64,000 nucleotides of DNA from Sinotaia quadrata (lineage: Eukaryota; Mollusca; Gastropoda; Architaenioglossa; Viviparidae): NCBI GenBank assembly GCA_028829895.1, contig CM054180.1:104147635-104211634 (forward strand). The letters run 5' to 3'. The notes below the pieces were generated by a model. That model saw only the letters and a list, made by a program, of their open reading frames with translations, did not search any database and was not told the origin of the DNA. The position numbers and the translations under genes were made by a program. This document shows positions 11,995-35,842 of this stretch, in pieces. The first letter of the stretch is position 1; each line of letters opens with the position of its first letter.

Positions 11995-12205
11995 ACTTCA
12001 TTCTTTTCATAATTTCATTCACTATAAAAGAAACACGTTGCTTTCTAGTTTGTTTCATAATTTCATTCACTATAAAAGAAACACGTTGCTTTCTAGTTTG
12101 TTTCATAATTTCATTCACCATAAAAGAAACACGTTGCTTTCTAGTTTGTTTCATAATTTCATTCACTATAAAAGAAACGCGTTGTTTTCTAGTTTGTTTC
12201 GTGAG
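11995..12205. repeat. 48-bp minisatellite, about 4 copies
   Basis: Units containing 'cataatttcattcactata' and 'aaagaaacacgttgctttct' repeat every 48 bp. The open frames on both strands follow from the multiple-of-three unit. Confidence 0.93.
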
Positions 12206-12355
12206 TTTTATTTTCCAATTATTGATAATTGCTTTCATGCCTGCTATTATTTTCATTTACAATGTTTATAACAAACCTTTGGTGCTTGTAAAGAGCAACA
12301 GCTTGCTCTGGACGAGGGTGGGGGATGGTGGTCCATCTCTGTTTGTTCGCAAGCT

Positions 12356-12362
12356 TATAAAA
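12356..12362 (+). promoter_or_regulatory. Candidate TATA box of the TSP1/chitin-binding gene
   Basis: TATAAAA lies about 100 bp upstream of the ATG at 12459. That would put the start site near 12387 and leave a leader of about 70 nt. Spacing and motif are good, but no transcript evidence is available. Confidence 0.45.
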
Positions 12363-12458
12363 CATGAAAATGTGCATGATTCCAAATTCTTTCCGCAACT
12401 GATCTCTCACAGCGCCTCCTTCAGCAACGGGAAAAGAAGGATAACCCTTGGCAACCAG

Positions 12459-24411
<11,953 letters not shown>

Positions 24412-25059
24412 GGACAGGTAGGCATGGTGTGTATGAATGTGTGTATGTGTTTGTAGGTGTATGTATGTATCTGTATATGTGTATGCATGTGAATGTGTGT
24501 GTGTGTGTGCATATGCTTGTATTAGGTATGTATGTGAAAGGGTGTGTAGGTATGTGAGTATTTATGTGAAAGAGTGTAAAAGTGTGTGTGTGTGTATATA
24601 TATCATTATATGTGTATGTTTGTGTGTAGGATGGTATATAAGTATGTATATGTGTATATGAATTGTATGTTTGTATGCATGTGTGAGTGATGAAGAAATT
24701 TTAAAACTTATCCACAGAGAACAAACTCATGAATGGGCCATGAAATACCAAGATTCATAAGAAGAGAAAATGAGAGCGATGTACAACACACACATTTAGT
24801 CAGAAAATGATTTAATGAACTATAAAGTTTCAAAATATGCTCAGACAATAGAATATAATCTCTTTCTCTCCATCCATCCTTCCATCTAGATAGCTAGCTA
24901 GCTATATGGCTGTCTATCTTTTCCATCGATGAAATTCTGAAAAAAACTTTCCGTTTTAGATTTGATTTGTAGTGAAGTAGTTTTAACACAATAAAATCCT
25001 CCTGTATTATTACCTATAGACAATGATCATTTGATGAGCTTTATCGCATTTTCTTTCAG

Positions 25060-25225
25060 AACCCAACAGAGTTGTAACATCGATTTAATTCATGTACATT
25101 TTCTACTTATTTTGTTTATATTAATGTTATTTTTGAATTTGATTTAATAATTTTATATTATTGTATGTATAGCAAGACATTTTATGCCTGACAACCCTTC
25201 CCAATAAAAACAGTCTTAACTCCGA
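25060..25225 (+). other. Likely 3' untranslated exon of the TSP1/chitin-binding gene
   Basis: Just after the stop codon a donor-like 'gacag|gtaggc' occurs at 24418. A strong acceptor 'cattttctttcag' ends at 25059, followed by sequence with AATAAA at 25203-25208. A second AATAAA lies at 25411-25416. This suggests a spliced 3' UTR, with no transcript evidence. Confidence 0.4.
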
Positions 25226-25589
25226 AAGTGTTTCTACACTTGATGGTTGCTAACTTATAATTTCAGACGCAGTCAATGGTTAATCTCAGAACCATGTACT
25301 GAAGCAAAGTGGATTTTATGTGACGCCTATACATGTCTTAAGGCAACGGATGGAATACAATCATGTATAATTGATCCGTATCATTGTCTTTGATTGTATA
25401 TCAGTATGCTAATAAAACCGTTCTACACATCTTATACTCTGTCGTCATTTTGGAAACAAGTCAGAAACGAATATAGTGAATATTCAGTCAACACTTATAT
25501 ACGCTATACATATTGTAGTTGTCTCCCTTTCACTGGATCATTAGAGCTTTAGCAACATTATTCTTAAACCCTGTGAAAAATAAAATGTG

Positions 25590-26015
25590 TCTATGCTCTT
25601 CAAGAAGAATTCCTTTCATTTTAACATTTTGTTGCTGATGTTGTGTTATGCTCTTCAAGAAGAATTCCTTTCATTTTAACATTTTGTTGCTGATGTTGTT
25701 TACTCTTCAAGAAGAATTCCTTTCATTTTAACATTTTGTTGCTGATGTTGTGTTATGCTCTTCAGGAAGAATTCCTTTCATTTTAACATTTTGTTGCTGA
25801 TGTTGTGTTGTGCTCTTCAGGAAGAATTCCTTTCATTTTAACATTTTGTTGCTGATGTGTTATGCTCTTCAAGAAGAATTCCTTTCATTTTAACAGTTGT
25901 TGCTGATGTTGTGTTATGCTCTTCAAGAAGAATTCCTTTCATTTTAACATTTGTTGCTGACGTTGTGTTATGCTCTTCAAGAATTCCTTTCATTTTAACA
26001 TTTTGTTGCTGATGT
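25590..26015. repeat. About 55-bp minisatellite, 8 copies
   Basis: Units containing 'gctcttcaagaagaattcct' and 'ttcattttaacattttgttg' repeat with small indels, just downstream of the TSP1-gene polyadenylation sites. Confidence 0.95.
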
Positions 26016-29000
26016 GTTTCAAAAACGTACGAGAAGTACAGTCTGAAGTTTTAAATATTGCGTGACAGAGATTGCAATGAAAGTACAATAAAAGTATCAA
26101 AATGAAAGAGAGGGGAGGGGGGATGAGTGTTGAAAATGTATGCATAATAATTGTGTATGTGTGAGAGAGAGAAAGTAGGGCAAACTTTCTAAAAGCAGGG
26201 CAATGCTTTTGATCCCCCTCAGTCAGAAAATAGTACCCACACCTTCTCTTTTCATTTCCACTTTTAAAACTATTGTCATGCTGGCAAAAGGGTGGTTTGA
26301 TTTCCTTTTGCCTCAATCATGCAGCCACATATTTAATTTATAAGGTTGAAATAAAACACGAACTAAGTGAATTTAAATATTTTAATCCATTTCAAATAAA
26401 TGTCTGAAAGGAACCACACACCATACACATGGATATCATGCATACAGGTTAAAGATATTTAAATGATACATGTATGTGCAGTAATGTTCCTTTCAAAACA
26501 AATCTGCTCTTTGCAGAAATGAAAAAATAATAACAAAACAGAAATTAATATGTAAAAATTCTAATGAGTGTAATTACTATTGCCGTGATTTTTGTTCAGA
26601 ACAAGATCTATTGAATCAAAATGTCTGCAAAAGGTCCAAAAGATTTAACCACTGCCAAACATTTGCAATCAAAATGCAAAATATTAATATGATAAAGAAG
26701 CCATCTTTCTTTAGGCTGGCGATACTTAACATGCATAAACATGGAAGTTTCTTAAGAATGGCAATATTTAATTTACAAAAGTGACATACAGTATTGTTTC
26801 TTCTGGCAAAAAAACATTTAAGGTAAAAACAGAATAATCATCTTTGAGACTGGCAATATGTAAGGTTTAAAGAGGGTACGGTTTACTGACCTTACAGCTG
26901 GCAACAATGCAAATACAGTTAAAACATCTTCCTGAAGCCTAGCAATATTTAAGGTTTAAAAAAGGGAAGGATTTAAAAACATCCAGAAAACTGCCAATAC
27001 AGTATTTTAAGGAGAAAGAAACTGGCCAGATTACTGATATTCCTTTAAGACTGGCAACTTTAAAGTTATAAAGATGGTGAGCTTAATTGGCTTCTCTAAG
27101 ACTGGCAACAATTAAAATAGGGTATTTACCATCTTCATTAAAAATGGCAAAATGTAAGATTAAAAAAGGGTAATATTTATCATCTTTCATAATGGCCCAT
27201 TTTTAGGATATTCTTTGGGGTATTACTCATATACTTTGGCCACCTTATTTTTCAGGACCTGTTATAAATTTAATCTGACTGTTATAGTACAGGAAATATT
27301 TTTTTAAGTGTTTTCTTAATGTTAACTTTTTCAGAAGAATTTTAATGTGGTGATAATGAACAAAAGTTGTGAAAATCCTTACCATTTGAAATAGTTTTCA
27401 ACTCTTTATACACAAATAAAAATACTTTTCATTTTTATTTGTCACAAAATTATGTAAAACATATATGCTGTACTTTGCATTGACATTGAACTCCCCAAAA
27501 GCTCACTGCTTGCAAAGCATTGCATAGTAAAGCCTAACATGTATACCGTTTCATAATATGTTCTTCTAAGACATAAGTTGAGTTCACTCAAACTAGCTGA
27601 TTCAGCTAATTTATTTTTTAATATAAAATTACATAATGTATCTGATTAATAAGTAAAGAAAGAAATATAATTTTTTTTTTAATATAAAAATGACAGTTTA
27701 TGTTTGCATAATTATTTGTCATAACTGTAAGTTGCTTTTATGTTGTTTTCAAAGACAAAAATAAGACAAAAGTCATAAGGGTCCACTTCAGATTTGCAAA
27801 AATTATGATATTCCTTAGATCAACACAAAATGAAAAATTAAAAAAAAAAAAAATTAGAAAGAATGCGTTAAGTTTGGCAATATTTAAGGTACACAACATG
27901 TAAGTTGCTTGTTTCTTCTGCACCCAATGGTCAGACAATATTTATTTTTTATCACCATCAAGAGCAAAATATATATATAGTTATAAATGTCTGTCTTAGA
28001 AACTATAATTAATTTATAGTGATTATTTACTTACACTGTAGAAATAATTTCCAAAACAATAACAACAAAATCACAGTTCTCAATAATGATGAATTAATTG
28101 CACATGCATAGCCAAAGACATCAATGTTACTATGACAAAAATAATATTTATAACCTGTGCACCTCCAAAGTAGTAGCAAAACAGACATGTCAATTTATCC
28201 AAGAAATCTAGAATCTACGGATACAAAGAGAAGGAGGAAAATATACTAATGATAGATCTGTTAACATACAAGACTTGTTGGAGCAGCAGATCAGCATAGT
28301 TATGTCCCTGAGTAGTAGTTGTTGTTGTTTCTCCCTGGCAATGATACAGATATTCAAAATGTTGCTTGCCAAGGAGGGTTTTATTTACTCACCTAAAAGC
28401 ATATCCTATTTAGTGGGACAATTTCAATTAATTTATCTAGTTTCTAGATACTCTGTTCCAAATTATTAAAAATGAGAAACACTCAACAATTTATTTTGTG
28501 TATAATGTGTGCAATATTTAACTGTTGTAATTTATTTCAACATTAACTGCTGTAATCAAAATGAGATCAGAAGAAAAATATCTTTACAAACAAATGGATG
28601 GTTTATTGCATGTAATCATAATTAAAGATTGGCAATGTTTATATGGAATAACAAGATACAGAGATACAGCTGCAGAAGACAAAGGGCCCATAATCAATGC
28701 TGAAAGGCCCTTTGAAAAAAAAATTGAAAATCATAATGGCAAAACCCTGAGAAGACAACCAGTGACAAGATGTACTAAAACTTACATTGATAAGGATGAC
28801 ATGAATGGCAGGAACATACCTTTCATTACATCACTACTGCAAAAACAGCTGATAATATCAGTGGCAGAAATGTGTAAAATATTTCATTACATCACTACTG
28901 CATCAGTTGATGATGTGACTGACATAAACGTCTTTCATTACATTGCTACTGAAAAGGGAAAAGCTGGTCATTGAAGAGTTTTCTTCAAACTATTCAATCA

Positions 29001-32000
29001 ACAGAATAGATAGAAAGCACCGAAGGAATTATTTCCTAAGTATTTAGATTAGCAAAGGAAATAAATTTAAAATAATTTTAACAACTAGACACTAAATTTC
29101 CTTATGCTCTGACTGGAGATCTAAGAAACATAAAATCACACCGAGAATGTAGTGCCTCAAATGTCATGTAATTATTTACTGAAGTTATTGCTTTAAATCA
29201 GACTGTAAGATTATCAGCAGTGTGGAAAGTAAAAGAATGAATATAGTGTGTGTGTGTTAAAAACATAAAAACGAAAACAGATGCTAAAATATCAGAACAA
29301 GCCAATTCATTAATGTTTAAGCATTTTGGATAAATAATTGTGATCAAAATTTGGAAGAAAAGAAGAAAGGAGAGAGAAGGGGAATGGTAAAAAAAGAGAA
29401 AGTGAGAGAGAATGATAAAATCAAATTAATCTGTACACAATACATCAGCAGAAGTAATATGTAAATTATTTTCACATTCAGAATTTTACTAAAGCAAAAC
29501 TGAAAAGAAAGAAGTAATGTGCAAATTATCCTCACTATGACAATTTCACTAAATCAAACTGAAAATACAAGCAGGGACTTGATCATCAAAATATTTCAAT
29601 ACAAGGATAAGTTAGGATTATTAATATGCTCAAACTATTCCATATAAAATTTATATTAAAAGTATACTTGTATGTAAATGTACTGATTGTAATGTTTCTA
29701 TGTAAGTCTCTCCTAAATAAAATATGCTATAGTGACAAATAGAGATACACAACTTCTAGTCTGTACAGCTAGCAGCAAAACAATAACAATACCAATGCTT
29801 GCATACATACTACAGTGATTGTACTACTATATGTAGCTGAAGTGTTGGTCTAACAGGGTTCAGATTAAAAAGGATGTATTGTGCTTAAATGCCTGAATAA
29901 TTACATCTGTAACAAAACCTAACACAAATTATGAAATCATTTTACAGTACACCTGAAAAACAAGAGGTGCAACCATAGATGTGACAGATAAGAATACAAG
30001 GTAAAGCTGCACATATTTAAAATCTGAGTTAATGCTATTTCATACATTCCTCAATTTCTGTCAGACTGGCAAAACACACAACTAAGATGAATAATGATAT
30101 TCTGAAATAAGTCATTAAAATAATTTCTTATTTAAAAACAAAATGACCTAAAAAGGAAAAACATAATTTATTATTCCATTTAACAAATGAAAATACTGGG
30201 AATTATTTTTCATAAAGTATTTCAGTATCAAAAATCCTGAAAGTTTTCATCTGCATGAAACAATCACATACAAACCAATAAACATTCAATTTCATAGTTT
30301 AGCATAAACAGGATTTCTTGATGGTTTTCAAAAAGGTGAGATGCAAAAATTATTAAGAAAGTTTTAATAAATACTTTATTACTACCAAGAAAATGAGTGT
30401 ACAGCAATTATCCAATCTTATGCTTCTCGATTATCGCCCTTTAAAAATATAATGCTCTTTTTATTTAATGCTATGTGACTGTTATATGCTTAAAAACTCT
30501 ATCTTAGGCTAAGCACTAAACTCCCTGCACTATAAATGTACAGTCAAGCCCCGCATGTATAGACTCATGGTACATAAACAGCTTTTGACAATCTATACTG
30601 TGAGTTGTGCCATTTATTCTCTATTTTAAGCAAATTTAATCCCTTCAAAATGGCACAAAAGGCAAAGACAGTGATAATAACAATTTTTTAAAAAGTTTGT
30701 CACTTGAAGTTAAAATCAAAGTTTTGAAGTGACTTGATTCTAGAAAGCACCAGACTGAATTGGTCACAGCATTAGGTCTGACACTATCAGCATTGCAGGT
30801 AATTATTAAGAAAAAATTAGGAAGTTTTCTAAGACAACTCTTCTCAGTACAATGCAAATTACTAGAACCAAACCAACATTTATAGTTGACATGGAACATT
30901 TACTGAGTGTGAGGATTGAAGAGCAAATGCAACATAATGATCAGTCCATGTGCATACATAATAACTCATTTGTGTTCAATATGCTTGATAATTAATTATA
31001 TTGATTATTATATGCAGTTAATAATGTTAACTATTTAGTTTTGTGTTTTAATTAATACTTTTTACAATTCTGATACAGCTTTCTGGATCTTGAGAATGAA
31101 TTAGTTTGATTTCTGTTAAATTTTATGGAAAATAGATTTTCATTTACAACTTTTGGGGTTAGCATTTGCATTTTCAAGAATGAATTAAGAGCACTAAGTC
31201 AGGGATCCCAGTATTATATCGATGGATAGGTTCGTATATCAATACTACAAACAAGAACAGCTAGCAACATGACTGGCAGGAACATGTATTTCATTACATC
31301 AATACTTCATTCATGGGATACAAAGTTTTCTATTATTAAAAACATTTTACAAACTAATTTTTCACTAAGAGAGCTCAATTTTGTTATTACAAACACTCGT
31401 TCCTCTGTCTTTCTTGGATCATTTTAAACCTCATCTAGACATGAATACAAGATATCAACATTTCCAAGAATACTTCTCTGTGTTCCATATAATTATTTCT
31501 TTAACAAATGACTTTTATAAATTTAACAAAATGACATCCATATATGAAAGGTGCAATGCTTGAAAACCTCAATTCTGGGAGTACATTTAGCAAAATATTG
31601 CTCACAAAACCATAAGATAAATAGACTGAATTTAGTTTCCTAACTTATGCAAATTAACACAATTAAAAAATAATGACGTGATAAAAAATGTAAATCCTGC
31701 ACGCAAGAAAGTTATTTTAAGTACTTTTTTTTTAAATTGATGCATTTAATGGTATCACACAATGCTGCATACATTGAGTTAATGGTGTAATTTTCCCTTC
31801 TCATTAGACAAAAGTATTTTTCAAAATTTTAATTCTAATGGGAGGCATTTTAAAAATATTGTAGTACAAATATTAACTGCATAAAGTTTTCATATATTCT
31901 TGCATAGACACACACACACTCACACTCAAATACATAAGTATATGCCCAATTACACATACACACACGCACAATTTCACACACTCAAACCTGCACACTTGTA

Positions 32001-35000
32001 CACATTTATACAATGTCCTAGACAATGTTTCTTTCAGCTGTATGTTTCATAAGTAACTACAGCTAAAGTGTGCTTATCCAGCTCTGTAATTTCAAAATAT
32101 AGTCTAACCTAGGTATTTTAATTTTTTTTTAAATTTCATTATTTTATTTTGGGGGGGGAGTGGGGGTAAATGCATATCTTCAGAAGCCAAAACCTATAGC
32201 CAGTCTGAAGGCCAAATATTTCTGGGGTAAAATTAAAACTAAAAACAAGTTTATTTATACAGGTTGAGTACACCTCTTATTCTTTGTATCAACCAATTCA
32301 TTTTTGCATTTTATAAATTTTCATTTTATATCAGTGACATGTGATCTACATTATATTGCTAAACATAACAAAATGACTTTGTTAAATGATTATGATGTAA
32401 AAGAAGAAAAAGGTATATGTAAATACCTCACAAATAATTTTGCATCATCTGCAATAATGAATATTAAAACAGCACTCTGAGAGCTTGAAAAATATAATTA
32501 TTGTAATATATACTATATTTTTGCTATCAACTTTCACTTTCAATCCTCAATTCTATCAAAATTCTAGATAACAAAGCTCATATTGTGAAAGCAAACAACT
32601 CACTTACCAACCAGCTATTTGCTTTCACTGTGATCTGTCTACACAATGGTTCTTATTTCTTCTCAACCATTTACTTACTCAGGACAGTGAAGAAGTATGT
32701 CAGCAGTGACAAGCACAAAGGTCCTCTTTAATAAAGCACATGGAAAACAGTTACAAAGAAGCAGACGGAAGAGTTTATCTCCATTCCCATATGTGACATG
32801 GGGGTACCATATAATTCAAAGACAACAAACATCCAAATAAAGGAACCATCAGCAAGGGACAAGGAAATTATTCCAAACTTCTCCATCCAGCTTAACTGTA
32901 ACTGACTATTTATTACATGTAAATAGACAAATTACTGTTGAATTTATTTTCTTTAGCAGCAGTCCCCACTTTTACAAAAATATATATATAAATTTTGTTT
33001 AAAGTTTTAATATCACAGAAAAATGGAGTGAGTGAGTGAATGTGTGTGTGTGTGTGTGTGTGTGTGAGGGAATGTAAAAATAATCTCCTATGAACTAAAA
33101 ACAAGTTTCTACAAACAGAACTATGGATCTATTTTATAATTTAAAACAGAAAATTCACAAGAAGTTGGTCATCAGCTATATAAAATGGGGACATATTAAG
33201 CTGTTTCAAAATGAGTCTACCATGCAATTATCATCAGCTTCACCAAAGTTCAGAATTCTCAAATGTACTGGCTCCAGACAATAAATGCCTAAGGTTTTAC
33301 TGGCCCCTGGACAATAAATGAAGGGTAAATGAGAACAGATGGCAGAAGAGAAATTAAAAGCACAAAAAGTAAAATTATATAATTATTATGTGTGGGTATG
33401 CAAATGCCTGTTACTTTGTTGCAAGCTTTCGAGAAATATTTTTTTAAATCACAAATATATTATTATGTTGATCTCTTATTTAAAGATTATATCTGTCCAC
33501 CTTGTCTGACAGTAAATTATAAAACAAAGCCTTAAGAAACAAGAAAGACAACTATGAAGTACTTAGCCATTTCTTAATTACTTTGCCTCACATGAAAGTT
33601 AAAATCTTTCGCTCTTTTTAAAGAATACCTATTAAAGTACAACCAAAAACAGCCCATGCCTGTAAATATATCCAACACTTGCATTCTACCAAAATGTAGC
33701 ATTCAAAGATGTTAATGCAGTCAGCTGAGTGGACATATTATTCTACTTTCACTACATTCTATCTCAGATTCTTTGAAACAAACTATTTTTGTAATACAGA
33801 CATCCTCTTGTCGTCAATAAATCTTCATGGAGATAAAGGTTATATCGATTGTTTTTCTTACTTGAATGTACTTCATACATGATATCTTATTCTGAATCTC
33901 CTGGTACAAATAGTAATAAACTGTTATTTATCATAAACAGTAAAATTTTCACCAATCTGTACTTTCAAAAAGCAAAATGCTGGGAATTTTTTTTAAATGT
34001 GAAGTAAGTTTTTTCTAACCCTTGCTGGAAATATACAACCACAAACCCTCCCAGCCTTGCTATAATTTTCTGTTGTACTTTGCCAGTGGAATATTGAAAA
34101 GCAGTTCCAAATTATCCTAAAGGCAAAGACATTAGGGCCTAAGATAAATAAAGACCATCTGAAAAATACCATTAAATTCTTACCTTGATTTTATGGAATG
34201 AAGAAAAATATGCAAAATATAAAGGAAATACTCTTTACTCTCTTGGGAGTCAAGAAAACAAATAAATTATTCTTCCTATTTTTGCTGTTGTTGAGAATTA
34301 GGTATTTTGGTAAAGTAATGCAAAGGGGCCTATTAACATCTTAATACAGCATTGTTGGAGAGAGAGCCATATTCTGCAGGCATGGAATATTAAATCTTTG
34401 ACAAGTGCTACATACTCCTATTTCAGGTTTTACAAAAAGCCAGAGTAAGCTGGTAGGAATAAATGAAGGATACGTGTTCAGCATACCTAAGTTGTAGATA
34501 TCTGGTTGTTTAAAAGAAAAACCAAAAACCATTAATTATTAATAAAATAAAATAACAAGTGCATTTAAACAGACTTGTCTGATGTAGATATTATTATCTA
34601 TTATTAAAATTTAATTTGCAGTGAGCCGATTTAATATTAGATGTTCTCCAAGAATCCCACCCCCCAAAATGACAAAGCTTTCCAGTTTAATAAACTCTGA
34701 CAACACCCTCTGAGAAAAACAAAACAACCTGCCACATTTTTAAAAGCCAACAAACTCTTTGCTAAATATAAAATCCATCATTCATTTGCACTCAGTAAAA
34801 ATGATAGCTTGGTAGACTGAATATTCTAATTCAAGCAATCAAATCATCTGTCAAGTGACATCATGGATTAAAGAAAAAAAAAACTGAACAAAGCCTAGCA
34901 GTGTCACCAAAAGAGTGGACATTCTAAGAGTAAACAGAAGGAGAGTGAATATTTGATAGAGGTTATCAGCAAATATTAATGCTGTATTGTAAGCATTCAT

Positions 35001-35389
35001 TCAAAACTACAGCATAAAATGTCTGAAATAATAAACTAGTGAATGTTGTTTTATGTGTGAACAACTTTTTCAACTAATATGTCATTGTAAAATATTTTTG
35101 TGACAGAAAATATGGCTTGGGACAATAAATAATAAACATGTTTTACATGCATGAAATCATCAACAAAACCCCAAACAAAGGAGGACAGTCAAATATGAAA
35201 TTTCGGTGAAAAAAATCAGGCATTGACAATCATTAACATTAACAAACATTTGGCAAAAAATATTTACTCATAAGTAAATTAAAGTTCAAAGTAAACAATC
35301 TTGGCAACAATCATTTTAAGTTCAAAGGCATTGTTTAATTTTTTTTTTTGGGGGGGTGTCTTTAAACAATAGTGACTTAAATCATCATC
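26016..35389. other. 9-kb AT-rich interval between the converging genes
   Basis: No gene is supported, and no clean tandem array like those elsewhere in the window. Positions 26690-27180, with an outlier near 27870, hold a strongly diverged motif close to 'actggcaatatttaagg'. A phrase containing 'ggcaggaacat' and 'tttcattacatca' occurs at 28798-28840 and again at 31266-31310. A 137-codon frame at 28561-28974 has no family signature. Part of this interval could be a long 3' UTR of the minus-strand ABCA transcript, since AATAAA motifs are frequent. Confidence 0.5.
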
Positions 35390-35395
35390 TTTATT
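35390..35395 (-). terminator. Candidate polyadenylation signal of the ABCA gene
   Basis: TTTATT on the plus strand (AATAAA on the minus strand) lies about 415 bp past the proposed ABCA stop codon. Other candidates exist further on, so this is only the first plausible one. Confidence 0.3.
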
Positions 35396-35810
35396 GGGGG
35401 GGAAATGTTTGACATAATCACCTCAAATAAAAATCTGCTTTCATTGAACCTCAAATGTTTTTCAATTGTCTTTTCTTTTCTTTTCAAATCGTGTTGATTT
35501 AAAACCCAATTAACTGTAATAAATTCAATTGTACAACTGATAGATAAAATAATTGCTATGGCAGGCAAAAGAAGAAAAATCATCTTATTTTATCCCAATT
35601 TAAAGATGGTTTGCTTGCAATAGAAAAAAGAAAAAGTTGCAACCTTGCCAAGTTATCACACAGAAAAATCCAGTTCAGGTACAATGATGTTAGGTCGTCA
35701 TTCCTGGCATTAATTCTGTGGATTCAACCACAAGCCGCAAGAAAGTACAGGTGACAACAGTTGTTACAGGTGCAGCATTTCATCGAGTTAGCTAGTTTCC
35801 AAGTATTATA

Positions 35811-35842
35811 CTACTTTACAATGGCATCAGGGTAAGACGAGT
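35811..35842 (-). CDS. ABCA2: Proposed last ABCA exon and stop
   Basis: The acceptor 'tgtttgcag' leads in phase to SSYPDAIVK and then TAG. The fit is by splice site and phase only. The alternative is termination inside the intron following exon p. Confidence 0.45.

Noticed and set aside
28561..28974. 137-codon plus-strand frame
   Set aside because: It stands alone, has no recognised domain, and includes three copies of the dispersed 'tttcattacatca' phrase. Nothing supports a gene.
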